This document shows, piece by piece, positions 1 through 8,494 of a stretch of DNA of 64,000 bases. Source of the stretch: Chromatiales bacterium (GTDB lineage: Bacteria > Pseudomonadota > Gammaproteobacteria > JAHELT01); contig JAHELT010000004.1 of the NCBI GenBank assembly GCA_024644045.1, forward strand, positions 1-64,000, in the 5' to 3' direction. Below the pieces are notes generated by a model. The model searched no databases, had not been told where the DNA came from, and saw only the letters and a list, made by a program, of their open reading frames with translations. How positions within the stretch are numbered: the first letter of the stretch is position 1; every line of letters begins with the position of its first letter. A program made the position numbers and the translations under genes.

Positions 1-386
1 GTAGGTGGACCGCAGGCGCCGCCGCGTGGTCCCGAAATAGCCCATGCAGAACACCGGTGCCAGCGCCGTGCGCACCGGGGATGGGGCCTGCATGAGGTAC
101 CGGGCGCGCGCGACGACCCGCGGCGCGTAGCTCTGCTGAAACCCCTTGTAGCCTTCGCTGTGCGCCATGAAGGCGGTGTTCGCGATCAGCAGGCTCCAGT
201 GCCACACATCGAAGGGGTACTGCCAGGCGTCCAGGGTCATCCCGGACAGGCGCACCACCGCATAACCGAGCAGCGCGACGACGCCGCCCAGCCCCCAGAG
301 CAGACCTGCCCATCCCCACACGGTGCCCGGCGCCCCGCTGTTCAATCGCGGTGCGAAACCGCGGGCGCTGTTGGTAGAATGACCAT
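1..386 (-). CDS. Integral membrane protein of unknown function, 3' part beyond window
   Basis: The reverse strand has an open frame from an ATG at 386 to the window edge, about 128 residues with no stop. After a short N-terminus of about 25 residues there is a hydrophobic stretch (WGWAGLLWGLGGVVALLGYA) that looks like a membrane helix. A second, less hydrophobic stretch follows (WHWSLLIANTAFMAHSEG), and then a basic segment containing GYKGFQQSYAPRVVARAR. I do not recognise a named family; similar uncharacterised membrane proteins occur in gammaproteobacteria. The C-terminus lies outside the window, so length and topology cannot be judged. It is divergent from the aminotransferase-like gene that starts at 492, leaving about 105 bases for both promoters. 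Confidence 0.6.
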
Positions 387-491
387 GCGCCGATTCTAGC
401 GTGCCGCTCCGGTAGCGTGGGTTACCGCGAGTGCGCTGGCACGCCGCATGCATTCACTCCCGCGCGGCGTGTCAGATCTGGTGGGGGACCG

Positions 492-1703
492 ATGAGAGAG
501 CACTACTACCTGGACAACGCGGCCACGTCTTGGCCGAAGCCCGAAACCGTCTACACCTCGATGGATGCTTTCTTCCGGCAGTACGGGGTCAATCCCGGGC
601 GCGCCGGTCACGACCTGGCGGTCGAGGCGGAGCGCATGATCGTGGAGACGCGGCGCCTGCTGGCGGCGTTTTTCGGGTTCACGGGTGATTCGCAGCGCGT
701 GGTCTTCACCCAGAATGCCACCGATTCGCTGAACATCGCAATCTACGGCCTGGCCGCCGCCGGCGGGCACCTGATCAGTACCCGCCTGGAGCACAACTCG
801 GTGCTGCGCCCGCTGTACCACCTGGAGCGCGACCAGGGTATAGCGGTCACCCGCGTCGCGCGCGACGCCTTCGGCTATATCGACCCGGAGGACATCCGCA
901 GGGCGTTGCGCCCGGATACCAGGGCCGTTGTGGTCAACCATGCGTCGAACGTGCTCGGCTCGGTGCAGGACATCGCCGCGATTGGTGCGATCACCCGCGA
1001 GGCCGGCGTGCCGCTGGTGGTCGACACGTGCCAGAGCGCCGGGGTGCTGTCGATCGACATGCAGGCGCTCGGCATCGACATTCTCACGTTCACCGGTCAC
1101 AAGGGCCTTTTCGGGCCCATGGGCATCGGCGGAATGATCGTGCGTGAAGGCCTCGATCTGCCGCCGGCGCGCGTCGGAGGCACCGGCGTCGATTCGATTT
1201 CGCGGTTCCAGCCCGACGAATACCCGTTTCACCTGGAAGCCGGCACCGTGAACATCCCCGGGATTGCCGGTCTGAACGCCGCGCAGAAGTGGTTCGCCAA
1301 GCTGGGCCGCGAGCAGCTGGACGATGCCGGCGAGGTCGACCACGCGCAGGCGTGTGTGGCCGCGCTCCAGCACATCGACGCCAGGGAGCGCGAGCACATC
1401 GCAACGCTGGAATCGGCGTTTCGCGACATGCCCGGTGTGACGGTTTACGGGCCGGGCAACAACGGTGCGCGTGTGGCGACGCTGTCCGTGAACGTCGACG
1501 CGTTGCCCGCCGATCAGGTCGGTGCCATGCTCGATGCCGACTATCATGTCTGCGTGCGTCCCGGTCTGCATTGCGCGCCGCTGGTGCATGAAGACGAGGG
1601 TACGGTGGCGCAGAAAGGCACGGTGCGCCTTGCTCCGGGCTACTTCAGCGACGAGGAGGATCTGCAGCAGGCGATCGAGGGCATTCGCGACATCGCCAGC
1701 TGA
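492..1703 (+). CDS. Aminotransferase class V, cysteine desulfurase-like
   Basis: A PLP enzyme of 403 residues in the class V (NifS/CsdA-like) fold. The N-terminus YYLDNAATSWPKPETV is the usual DNAAT opening of cysteine desulfurases. The PLP lysine sits in FTGHKGLFGP, and a cysteine lies in the C-terminal loop RPGLHCAPLVHEDEGT. That combination fits the branch of small cysteine-desulfurase-family proteins of unsettled substrate rather than IscS, which is longer at the C-terminus and lies in isc operons. The frame is open 75 bases further upstream, but I chose the ATG at 492 because it follows a GGGGGA ribosome site and begins right at the conserved domain. It stands alone; 140 bases separate it from betC. 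Likely role is sulfur mobilisation from cysteine; the substrate is inferred from the family. Confidence 0.85.
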   Translation: MREHYYLDNAATSWPKPETVYTSMDAFFRQYGVNPGRAGHDLAVEAERMIVETRRLLAAFFGFTGDSQRVVFTQNATDSLNIAIYGLAAAGGHLISTRLEHNSVLRPLYHLERDQGIAVTRVARDAFGYIDPEDIRRALRPDTRAVVVNHASNVLGSVQDIAAIGAITREAGVPLVVDTCQSAGVLSIDMQALGIDILTFTGHKGLFGPMGIGGMIVREGLDLPPARVGGTGVDSISRFQPDEYPFHLEAGTVNIPGIAGLNAAQKWFAKLGREQLDDAGEVDHAQACVAALQHIDAREREHIATLESAFRDMPGVTVYGPGNNGARVATLSVNVDALPADQVGAMLDADYHVCVRPGLHCAPLVHEDEGTVAQKGTVRLAPGYFSDEEDLQQAIEGIRDIAS

Positions 1704-1843
1704 GCGCCGCTGCCGGCGGCGGTCGCTGCCGGGCTGCCGTTCGCGGGGTTCGCTTCGACAAACCGCTTGTTCCCGGGCGCGGACCCGGTCCGCACCCGGA
1801 AATTCTGAAATAATCCGCGTTTCGATCCTGCGAGGAAACGCCG

Positions 1844-3370
1844 GTGTCCGAACACAGCCCGAACATCCTGATCGTGATGGCCGATCAGCTCGCACCGCAG
1901 TTCCTGCCGGCTTATGGCCACCCCGTGGTCAAGGCGCCGAACACCGAGCGGCTGGCCGCGGAAGGGGTTGTGTTTGACGCGGCGTATTGCAATGCACCGC
2001 TCTGCGCCCCCGCCCGCTACGTGTTCATGAGCGGGCGCCTGCCGACCCGGATCGATGCCTGGGACAACGCCTGCGAGTTGTCTTCGGAGATTCCGACTTA
2101 CGCTCATTACCTGGCGTTCCTGGGCTATCGCACGGCGTTGAGCGGAAAAATGCATTTCTGCGGCCCCGATCAGCTGCACGGCTTCCACGAACGCCTGACC
2201 ACCGATGTGTATCCTGCTGACTTCACCTGGACCCCGGACTGGGACGATCCCGCCCGTCCACTCGACTGGTATCACACCATGGAAGTCGTACGCGACGCGG
2301 GTGAGTGCCTGCGCTCGAGCTATCTGGATTATGACGACGAGGTCGCGTTCACCGCGCAGCGCTTCCTGTTTGATCGAGCGCGCCGTGGCAATCCGCAGCC
2401 GTTCTGTCTGACGGTCTCGTTCATCCACCCGCACGACCCGTACATCACACGCCCGGAGTACTGGAATCTGTACCCCGATAATGAGATCGACATGCCGCGA
2501 GTCGCGCCCGAATCGGTGACGCTGGACCCGCATTCGCGGCGCTTGCGCGATGCGATGGCCATGCACCGGGATATTTCACCGCAGCAGGTCCGCAACGCCA
2601 GGCGCGCCTACTACGGCTCGATTAGCTATGTCGATGATCAGATCGGCAAGCTGCTGCGTACACTGCACGAAGCGGAGTTCGCGGACGACACGGTGGTCAT
2701 TGTGACTTCCGATCACGGCGACATGCTGGGCGAGCGCGGGTTGTGGTTCAAGATGAACTGGTTCGAGCATTCGGCGCGGGTACCGTTGATCGTTCATGCG
2801 CCCGGGCGGTTTACGCCGCGGCGGGTGCCGCAGGCGGTATCCCACGTCGATCTGTTACCGACCCTGGTAGAGCTCGCCAGCGGCGGGCAAACGCTCGACT
2901 ATCCGACGCCGCTGGACGGGCGCTCGCTGGTCACACACCTGCAGGGACGGGGCGGACATGACGAGGTGGTCGGCGAGTATTGCGCGGAAGGAACCAGCAC
3001 ACCTTGTTTCATGCTGCGCCGGGGACCCTGGAAGCTCATCTGCGCAGAGGGCGACCCCGTGCAGCTTTATCGCCTGGATGAAGATCCGCTGGAGCGGCAC
3101 AACCTGGCCGACGCCGGGCGGTGCGATGCGCAGGCGGTCGAGCTGCTCGAGCTGTCCGAGCGGCGCTGGGACGTTGCGGCGCTTCGCGCGCGCATCCTGG
3201 AAAGCCAGCGGCGCCGGCGCTTCCTGGCACCGGTGATGCGTGAGCAGCAGGTCAGCTGGGACTATCAGCCGCAAGTCGCCGCGGCCCACGCCTACATCCG
3301 CAACAACATGAGTATCTTCGAGCTGGAATCGCGTGCGCGCTTCCCGGCCGCCCGGAAGCCGCGCGGATGA
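1844..3370 (+). CDS. betC: Choline-sulfatase
   Basis: Hydrolyses choline-O-sulfate to choline and sulfate, feeding choline into glycine betaine metabolism; cytoplasmic, since no signal peptide is visible. The protein has 508 residues with the sulfatase alkaline-phosphatase-like core. The catalytic formylglycine motif is C54-A-P-A-R58, the cysteine type, so it would need a formylglycine-generating enzyme. The early metal ligand lies in MADQ (Asp14), and the later metal region is TSDHGDMLGERG. The end resembles the C-terminal extension typical of choline sulfatases (SWDYQPQVAAAHAYIRN). The start is a GTG at 1844. The stop overlaps the next ATG (ATGA), indicating translational coupling with the MFS transporter. 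Genes betA, betB and betI are not in the window. Confidence 0.92.
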   Translation: MSEHSPNILIVMADQLAPQFLPAYGHPVVKAPNTERLAAEGVVFDAAYCNAPLCAPARYVFMSGRLPTRIDAWDNACELSSEIPTYAHYLAFLGYRTALSGKMHFCGPDQLHGFHERLTTDVYPADFTWTPDWDDPARPLDWYHTMEVVRDAGECLRSSYLDYDDEVAFTAQRFLFDRARRGNPQPFCLTVSFIHPHDPYITRPEYWNLYPDNEIDMPRVAPESVTLDPHSRRLRDAMAMHRDISPQQVRNARRAYYGSISYVDDQIGKLLRTLHEAEFADDTVVIVTSDHGDMLGERGLWFKMNWFEHSARVPLIVHAPGRFTPRRVPQAVSHVDLLPTLVELASGGQTLDYPTPLDGRSLVTHLQGRGGHDEVVGEYCAEGTSTPCFMLRRGPWKLICAEGDPVQLYRLDEDPLERHNLADAGRCDAQAVELLELSERRWDVAALRARILESQRRRRFLAPVMREQQVSWDYQPQVAAAHAYIRNNMSIFELESRARFPAARKPRG

Positions 3371-4926
3371 GTATCGCCTACGGCGCGCAGCAACCCTGCG
3401 ACCGCGGCCGCATGCTCTGCGACGGCACGCCGGTGCCGTGCCCGCAACGCGACAAGCCGTGGGTGCTGTTCGTCGCGATCCTGGGTTCCAGCATGGCGTT
3501 TATCGAGGGCTCGGTCGTGAATCTCGCGCTGCCGTCGCTGCAGACCCATTTTGCTATCGCCTCCACACAGCTGCAGTGGGTGGTCAACGCCTACCTCCTG
3601 GTGCTGGGTTCGTTCATGCTGATCGGTGGCGCGGCCGGCGACCGGTTCGGCGTGCGCCGGGTGTTTGTTCTCGGTACCGTGGTGTTCGGCGTGGGCTCGC
3701 TGCTTGCAGCGCAGGCGCCGGAGCTGTCCTGGCTGCTGGCTGCGCGCCTCGTGCAGGGGCTGGGCGGCGCGCTCCTGGTGCCGTCCAGTCTGGCGCTGAT
3801 CAGCACGCACTTCTCGGCGCACGAGCGCGGCCGTGCAATCGGCGCGTGGGCTTCGGCTTCGGCACTGACCACGGCACTGGGACCGCTCATCGGCGGCTGG
3901 CTCGTCGACCGTTACGCGTGGCCCGCGGTGTTCTACATTGTTCCGCCTGTCGCATTGCTGACGGTGTTCCTGAGCCTTTGGCGCGTACCGCGCAGCGTTA
4001 CGGTCGACGGTCGGGTGGACTATGCCGGCGGCCTGCTCCTGGCCCTCGCTTGCGGTGCGTTCATCTACGCGCTCGTGGTCGATGCGGGTGTCGCGACGCG
4101 CGCGGCCATCTTCGCGCTCGCTCTGGCGGCTGCGGTGCTGTTCGTCTGGCGCGAGCATCGTGTCAAAGCGCCCATGTTGCCGCTCGAGCTGTTTCGCTCG
4201 CGAGCCTTCAGCGGCAGCAACGCGATGACGCTGCTGCTGTACGGCGCGCTCAGCGGTGCGCTGTTTTTTCTGCCCTTCAACCTGATTCAGGTGCAGGGAT
4301 TCAGTGCGCTGGAGGCGGGCGCGGCTTTTCTGCCGTTCACGCTGTTGCTGGGGTTCGGCTCGCGTTTTGCCGGGTCGTTGCTCGGCAGCGTCTCACCGCG
4401 AACGCTTCTCTCGAGTGGGGCCTTTGTGGCGGGGCTGGGATTCGTTGCGCTGGCCTTGCCGGGCCGCGATGCCGCCTACTTCAGCGGATTTTTCCCCGGG
4501 ATCGCATTGATTGGCGTGGGCATGACGGCCAGTGTGGCGCCGCTGACGACCGTGGTGATGAACGCGGTTTCCGATGCGCAGGCCGGCGTCGCCTCGGGCG
4601 TGAACAACACCGCCGCGCGTTTGGCCGGTGTGTTTGCCGTCGCCGCGATGAGCGTGCTGGCGGTCAGCGTGTTTTCGGCCGCGCTAGAGTCGCGGCTCGA
4701 CGCGCTGGCGCTCGCGCCCGACCGGGTTGGCGCGCTGCTCGCCGATGCCGACAAGCTGGCGGAGCTCGCGCCGGCCAACGGGGACGCGGACATCCTTGCC
4801 GCGATCGACGCTGCGTTCGTGACAGCGTTTCGCTCGGTGACCGTGCTGTGCGGCGTGCTGGCGATGTGCGGTTCGGCGATCGCCTGGTTCAGCCTGCGCG
4901 CCACGGCGCCGCTCGAGGAGCCGTAA
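3367..4926 (+). CDS. MFS transporter, DHA2-like (14 helices expected)
   Basis: Inner-membrane transporter of 519 residues in the EmrB/QacA-like drug:H+ antiporter-2 branch. It shows the family opening (FVAILGSSMAFIEGSVVNLA), the loop 2-3 motif GDRFGVRR, and the antiporter motif C region GPLIGGWLVDRYAW. Members usually export toxic compounds. Placement between betC and an M24 peptidase, with a 4-base ATGA overlap upstream and 2 bases to the next gene, suggests it moves a substrate or product of those enzymes, but this is inference. The first 35 residues are hydrophilic and contain three cysteines. Substrate unknown. Confidence 0.88.
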   Translation: MSIAYGAQQPCDRGRMLCDGTPVPCPQRDKPWVLFVAILGSSMAFIEGSVVNLALPSLQTHFAIASTQLQWVVNAYLLVLGSFMLIGGAAGDRFGVRRVFVLGTVVFGVGSLLAAQAPELSWLLAARLVQGLGGALLVPSSLALISTHFSAHERGRAIGAWASASALTTALGPLIGGWLVDRYAWPAVFYIVPPVALLTVFLSLWRVPRSVTVDGRVDYAGGLLLALACGAFIYALVVDAGVATRAAIFALALAAAVLFVWREHRVKAPMLPLELFRSRAFSGSNAMTLLLYGALSGALFFLPFNLIQVQGFSALEAGAAFLPFTLLLGFGSRFAGSLLGSVSPRTLLSSGAFVAGLGFVALALPGRDAAYFSGFFPGIALIGVGMTASVAPLTTVVMNAVSDAQAGVASGVNNTAARLAGVFAVAAMSVLAVSVFSAALESRLDALALAPDRVGALLADADKLAELAPANGDADILAAIDAAFVTAFRSVTVLCGVLAMCGSAIAWFSLRATAPLEEP

Positions 4927-4928
4927 AG

Positions 4929-6104
4929 ATGAACATGCAAACACCGCCGCGGCGCGGATTTCCGGCCGCCGAGTTCGAGTCACGTGTCGAGGCGGCCCAG
5001 CGCATGCTGCGGGCGCAGGCGCTCGATGCGCTGCTGCTGACTACCGAGCCCGAGTTCCGCTACTTCAGCGGCTTCCACAGCGATTTCTGGCTCAGCCCGA
5101 CGCGCCCGTGGTATCTGCTGGTGCCGCTGCGCGCCCGGCCGATTGCCATCATTCCGGAGATCGGCGCCGCCAGCATGCGGGGCACCTGGGTCGAAGATAT
5201 CCGCACCTGGCCGTCGCCCGTTCCCGAGGACGACGGCATCTCGCTGTTGCTGGCGGCGCTGGGGGAAGTCAGCGTTCGCTTCGGCACGATCGGCGTGCCA
5301 ATGGGCGCGGAAACTCACGTGCGCATGCCGCTGAACGATTTCCAGCGTCTGCGCGACGGCCTGCCCGGCAAGCGCTTTGCGGACGCAACCTCGATCGTGC
5401 GTACGCTGCGCATGCGTAAATCCGAAGCCGAGATCGACAAGCTGCGCCATGTGTGCGGCTGTGTTTCCGATGCTTTCGAAGCGTTTCCGAAAGTCGCCAC
5501 GGCGGGCGCCACGGAAGCCGAGCTGTTCCGCGCGTTCCGCATCGAGCTGCTGCGCTGCGGCGTGGACAAGTCCCCGTACCTGGTCGGCGCCGCCGGGGCG
5601 GGCGGGTACCGCGACATCATCAAGCAGCCGAGCGACGCCGAGGTCGTCCCGGGAGACGTGCTGATTTTCGATACCGGCTCGGTGTTCGATGGCTACTACA
5701 GCGACTTCGACCGGAATTTTTCGTTCGGCGTGGCCGATCCCGCCGCGCGCAGCGCCTACGACGTCGTGTACCGGGCTACGGATGCCGGCCTTGCCGAGGT
5801 GCGTCCGGGGGTGACCACCAGCACGTTGTGGCGGACCATGGCCAGGGTACTGGAAGAGGGCGGCTCGCGGGGCGACAATGTGGGCCGCTTCGGCCACGGG
5901 CTCGGCATGCAGCTCACCGAATGGCCGTCCAACATGCCGGGCGACGAGACCGTGCTGCAGCCCGGTATGGTGCTGACGCTCGAACCCGGTATGGTGTTCG
6001 GCGACGGCAAGCTGATGGTGCATGAGGAGAACCTGGTGGTGCGCGAGGACGGCTACGAGCTGCTGTCGCGGCGTGCTGCACCGGAGATGAAGGTAATACA
6101 GTGA
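4929..6104 (+). CDS. M24 family metallopeptidase (Xaa-Pro / creatinase / ectoine hydrolase-like)
   Basis: A protein of 391 residues with a creatinase N-terminal domain (about 1-150) and a pita-bread M24 domain (about 165-391). The five metal ligands are all present: Asp248 and Asp259 (DTGSVFDGYYSDFDR), His323 (FGHGLGMQ), Glu352 (LEPGM) and a glutamate at 366-367 (HEEN). Catalysis therefore looks intact. The M24B group includes Xaa-Pro dipeptidase, creatinase and ectoine hydrolase. The neighbourhood, with choline sulfatase and an exporter in one operon, makes hydrolysis of an osmolyte-type amide or amidine as plausible as dipeptide cleavage. It starts at an ATG 2 bases after the MFS stop. The exact substrate cannot be read from sequence. 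Confidence 0.85.
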   Translation: MNMQTPPRRGFPAAEFESRVEAAQRMLRAQALDALLLTTEPEFRYFSGFHSDFWLSPTRPWYLLVPLRARPIAIIPEIGAASMRGTWVEDIRTWPSPVPEDDGISLLLAALGEVSVRFGTIGVPMGAETHVRMPLNDFQRLRDGLPGKRFADATSIVRTLRMRKSEAEIDKLRHVCGCVSDAFEAFPKVATAGATEAELFRAFRIELLRCGVDKSPYLVGAAGAGGYRDIIKQPSDAEVVPGDVLIFDTGSVFDGYYSDFDRNFSFGVADPAARSAYDVVYRATDAGLAEVRPGVTTSTLWRTMARVLEEGGSRGDNVGRFGHGLGMQLTEWPSNMPGDETVLQPGMVLTLEPGMVFGDGKLMVHEENLVVREDGYELLSRRAAPEMKVIQ

Positions 6105-6272
6105 ACCGACTGCAGTGACGGATTCGTACACTTGTTTCGCCGCGCGCTCCGCGGTAAGCCTGGATGCCGGCAGCCGTGTGCTCGTGATTGAGACCGAGGG
6201 CGCGACCGTCCCGTTAAACCACCGAAAGCTCGTCGGGCGCGACGCCGCTGACGTGGGCGGTTGAGCTGCGCT

Positions 6273-7241
6273 ATGCCGGTACGCCAGACCTGCGCCGATG
6301 CCGCGTTGCACTATGCCGGTAACGACATCGACCGTGCCGCGCTGCAACGCAAAGATCCCGAGTGGCTTGCTGCGCAGCTGGCACACCCGGAAACGTTGCT
6401 CATGCCGGTGTGGCGCAATCGTAACCTGATCGCCGGCATGCCGTGCGGGGCACCCGCCGCGGCGACGTTGCTGCGCACGTCGGGTGACGAGGTCACCGCC
6501 GTCGCTGCGGAACCGGTGTTTCTCGGCTTGCGTAAGGCGACGGCGATTTACGCGATCGACCTGTCGGTGTGTGAGGAACCGCTGGCCGAACGCCTGGCCG
6601 GTGATCATCAGTTCGTCGATCTGCGCCTTGCCGGGCCGTTGATGAGCCTGTCCGAAGCCGCGTTGTGTGCCTATGCGCGCGGCATGGTCTACTGGCATCG
6701 TCACCACGGCTTCTGCAGCAACTGCGGTCGGGCGACGCGGCCGGAGCAAGGCGGCCAGATGCGCCAATGCACCGCCTGCAAGCGCACCAGTTTCCCGCGT
6801 ACGGATCCCGCAGTGATCATGCTGGTGATCTGTGATAACGGCGACGGTCCCGCGAGATGCCTGCTCGGCCGCGACCCGCGCTGGCCAAGCGGCGCTTACT
6901 CGACGCTGGCGGGCTTCGTCGAACCCGGCGAATCCCTGGAAGAGGCGGTCACGCGCGAAGTATTCGAGGAAAGCGGCGTGCGTGTGCACGACGTCACGTA
7001 TCTGGGCTCGCAACCCTGGCCGTTCCCCTCATCGATCATGCTCGGCTTTCGCGCGCAGGCTCACTCGATGGCGTTGCAGCTGGACCCGGACGAAGTCGAG
7101 GATGCGCAATGGTTCACCGCAGCGCAGATCAGACAGTTCGGCGAATGGGGCGACCGCAACGCCGCGCTGAAAGTTCCACGGCGCGATTCGATCGCGCGAT
7201 TTCTGATCGACACCTGGGTGGCTGAGCAGGAGCGGCTATGA
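6273..7241 (+). CDS. nudC: NAD+ diphosphatase / RNA deNADding enzyme
   Basis: Cleaves NAD(H) to NMN(H) and AMP, and in family members removes NAD caps from RNA. The 322-residue protein has a degenerate N-terminal NudC domain, a four-cysteine zinc ribbon (CSNC then CTAC, 27 residues later), the full Nudix box (GFVEPGESLEEAVTREVFEE) and the NudC-specific SQPWPFPSS motif just after it. I took the ATG at 6273; an in-frame TTG 12 bases upstream is possible. Its stop overlaps the start of the next gene by 4 bases (ATGA). About 170 bases separate it from the M24 gene, with no convincing gene between. Confidence 0.95.
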   Translation: MPVRQTCADAALHYAGNDIDRAALQRKDPEWLAAQLAHPETLLMPVWRNRNLIAGMPCGAPAAATLLRTSGDEVTAVAAEPVFLGLRKATAIYAIDLSVCEEPLAERLAGDHQFVDLRLAGPLMSLSEAALCAYARGMVYWHRHHGFCSNCGRATRPEQGGQMRQCTACKRTSFPRTDPAVIMLVICDNGDGPARCLLGRDPRWPSGAYSTLAGFVEPGESLEEAVTREVFEESGVRVHDVTYLGSQPWPFPSSIMLGFRAQAHSMALQLDPDEVEDAQWFTAAQIRQFGEWGDRNAALKVPRRDSIARFLIDTWVAEQERL

Positions 7242-8350
7242 GCAGTGAAAGCGGCGAGCCGTTGCCGCTGAGCGGCGTGCGCGTGGTGGACTTTTCAACC
7301 CTGCTGCCGGGTCCGCTGGCGACCCTGCTGCTGGCCGAGGCCGGGGCCGAGGTGATCAAGATAGAGCGACCCGGCAGCGGTGAGGACATGCGCGGATTTG
7401 CGCCGTTTCGCGACGGCGAGGCGGTCAACTTTGCGCTGCTCAACCGCGGTAAGCGCAGCGTCGCGCTCGATCTCAAGGACCCGGGCAGCCGCGCGGAGCT
7501 GGAAGGGTTGCTGCGCGATGCGGACGTGCTGGTCGAGCAATTCCGCCCGGGCGTGATGCAGCGCCTGCGCCTCGACTATGCAAGCGTGCAGTCGATCAAT
7601 CCACGCATCGTCTACTGCTCGATCACCGGGTACGGTCAGTCCGGCGCGCGCGCGAACCGCGCTGGCCACGATCTCAACTACCTCGCCGACACCGGCATGC
7701 TTGCGCTCAGCGGCGACGCACAGGGCGCGCCCGTGAATCCACCCGCTCTGATCGCCGATATCGCCGGTGGCAGCTATCCCGCGGTGATGAATATCCTCCT
7801 GGCGCTGCGCAAGCGGGACCTGACCGGTACCGGCAGCCGGCTGGATATCTCGATGACCGACAATCTGTTTCCACTGATGTTCTGGGCGCTGGCTGAATCC
7901 ATCGCGGGTAACGCCGTTCCGGAACGCGGCACGGGCTGGTGCACGGGCGGATCGCCGCGTTACCGGATCTACCGCACCGCCGATGGCGGGCACGTGGCGG
8001 TGGCAGCGCTGGAGGATCGCTTCTGGTCGACGTTCTGCGCGGTGGTCGAGCTGCCGGCGGCGCTGCGCGATGATCACCACGACCCCGCTGCAACCGCCGC
8101 CTGGATCGCTGATGCGATTGCCGCCAAGCCGGCCCGCCACTGGGCTGCGGTTTTTGAGCAGGCCGACTGTTGCTGCAACGTCGTGCGTTCGCTGCAGGAG
8201 GTAATGCACGACGCGCACTATGCCGAGCGTGGCGTTTTCGCCCGGCGACTGCGCCTTGGCACAGCGAGCGTGAGCGCGTTGCCAGTGCCGCTGGTTGCCG
8301 CCTTCTGTAACGTCGAGACGCGTCCTGCGCCAGGCCTCGACGAGGACTAG
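7238..8350 (+). CDS. CaiB/BaiF family protein, alpha-methylacyl-CoA racemase-like
   Basis: A class III CoA-transferase-fold protein of 370 residues. The motif GHDLNY places His144 and Asp145, and LIADIAGGS places Asp174. In alpha-methylacyl-CoA racemase the catalytic His and Asp are 30 residues apart in the same two motifs, exactly as here, so I favour the racemase branch over true CoA transferases, whose nucleophile is a single Asp. Racemases of this group invert the alpha-methyl centre of branched acyl-CoAs before beta-oxidation. It is translationally coupled to nudC (ATGA overlap). A caiD-like gene lies 4 kb away on the other strand. Substrate unknown. Confidence 0.85.
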   Translation: MSSESGEPLPLSGVRVVDFSTLLPGPLATLLLAEAGAEVIKIERPGSGEDMRGFAPFRDGEAVNFALLNRGKRSVALDLKDPGSRAELEGLLRDADVLVEQFRPGVMQRLRLDYASVQSINPRIVYCSITGYGQSGARANRAGHDLNYLADTGMLALSGDAQGAPVNPPALIADIAGGSYPAVMNILLALRKRDLTGTGSRLDISMTDNLFPLMFWALAESIAGNAVPERGTGWCTGGSPRYRIYRTADGGHVAVAALEDRFWSTFCAVVELPAALRDDHHDPAATAAWIADAIAAKPARHWAAVFEQADCCCNVVRSLQEVMHDAHYAERGVFARRLRLGTASVSALPVPLVAAFCNVETRPAPGLDED

Positions 8351-8494
8351 AGGTGGCTGGAATGCCTCGCACATGCCGACTGCGCAGCCGGGGCGGGTGC
8401 CCGAGGCCTCATCATGGCGCCGTACGAGACGCCGTCGAATAGCGCGATCTGCTGGCACGAAGACGTTGTTCTGAGCGGGCCCGAACCGGGGCGG

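Noticed and set aside
396-1895. Long open frame (499 codons) opposite the cysteine-desulfurase-like gene
   Set aside because: Shadow of the real gene in GC-rich DNA: Arg- and His-rich translation, no domain, and the plus-strand gene has clear conserved motifs.
3333-4928. Upstream extension of the M24 frame through the MFS gene
   Set aside because: The extension translates to Arg-rich, low-complexity sequence in another frame of the MFS gene; the M24 domain begins at the ATG at 4929.
6115-6264. 49-codon frame between the M24 and nudC genes (contains AGSRVLVIETEGATV)
   Set aside because: It has a plausible GTG start, but no ribosome site or known family; too short and isolated to support as a gene.
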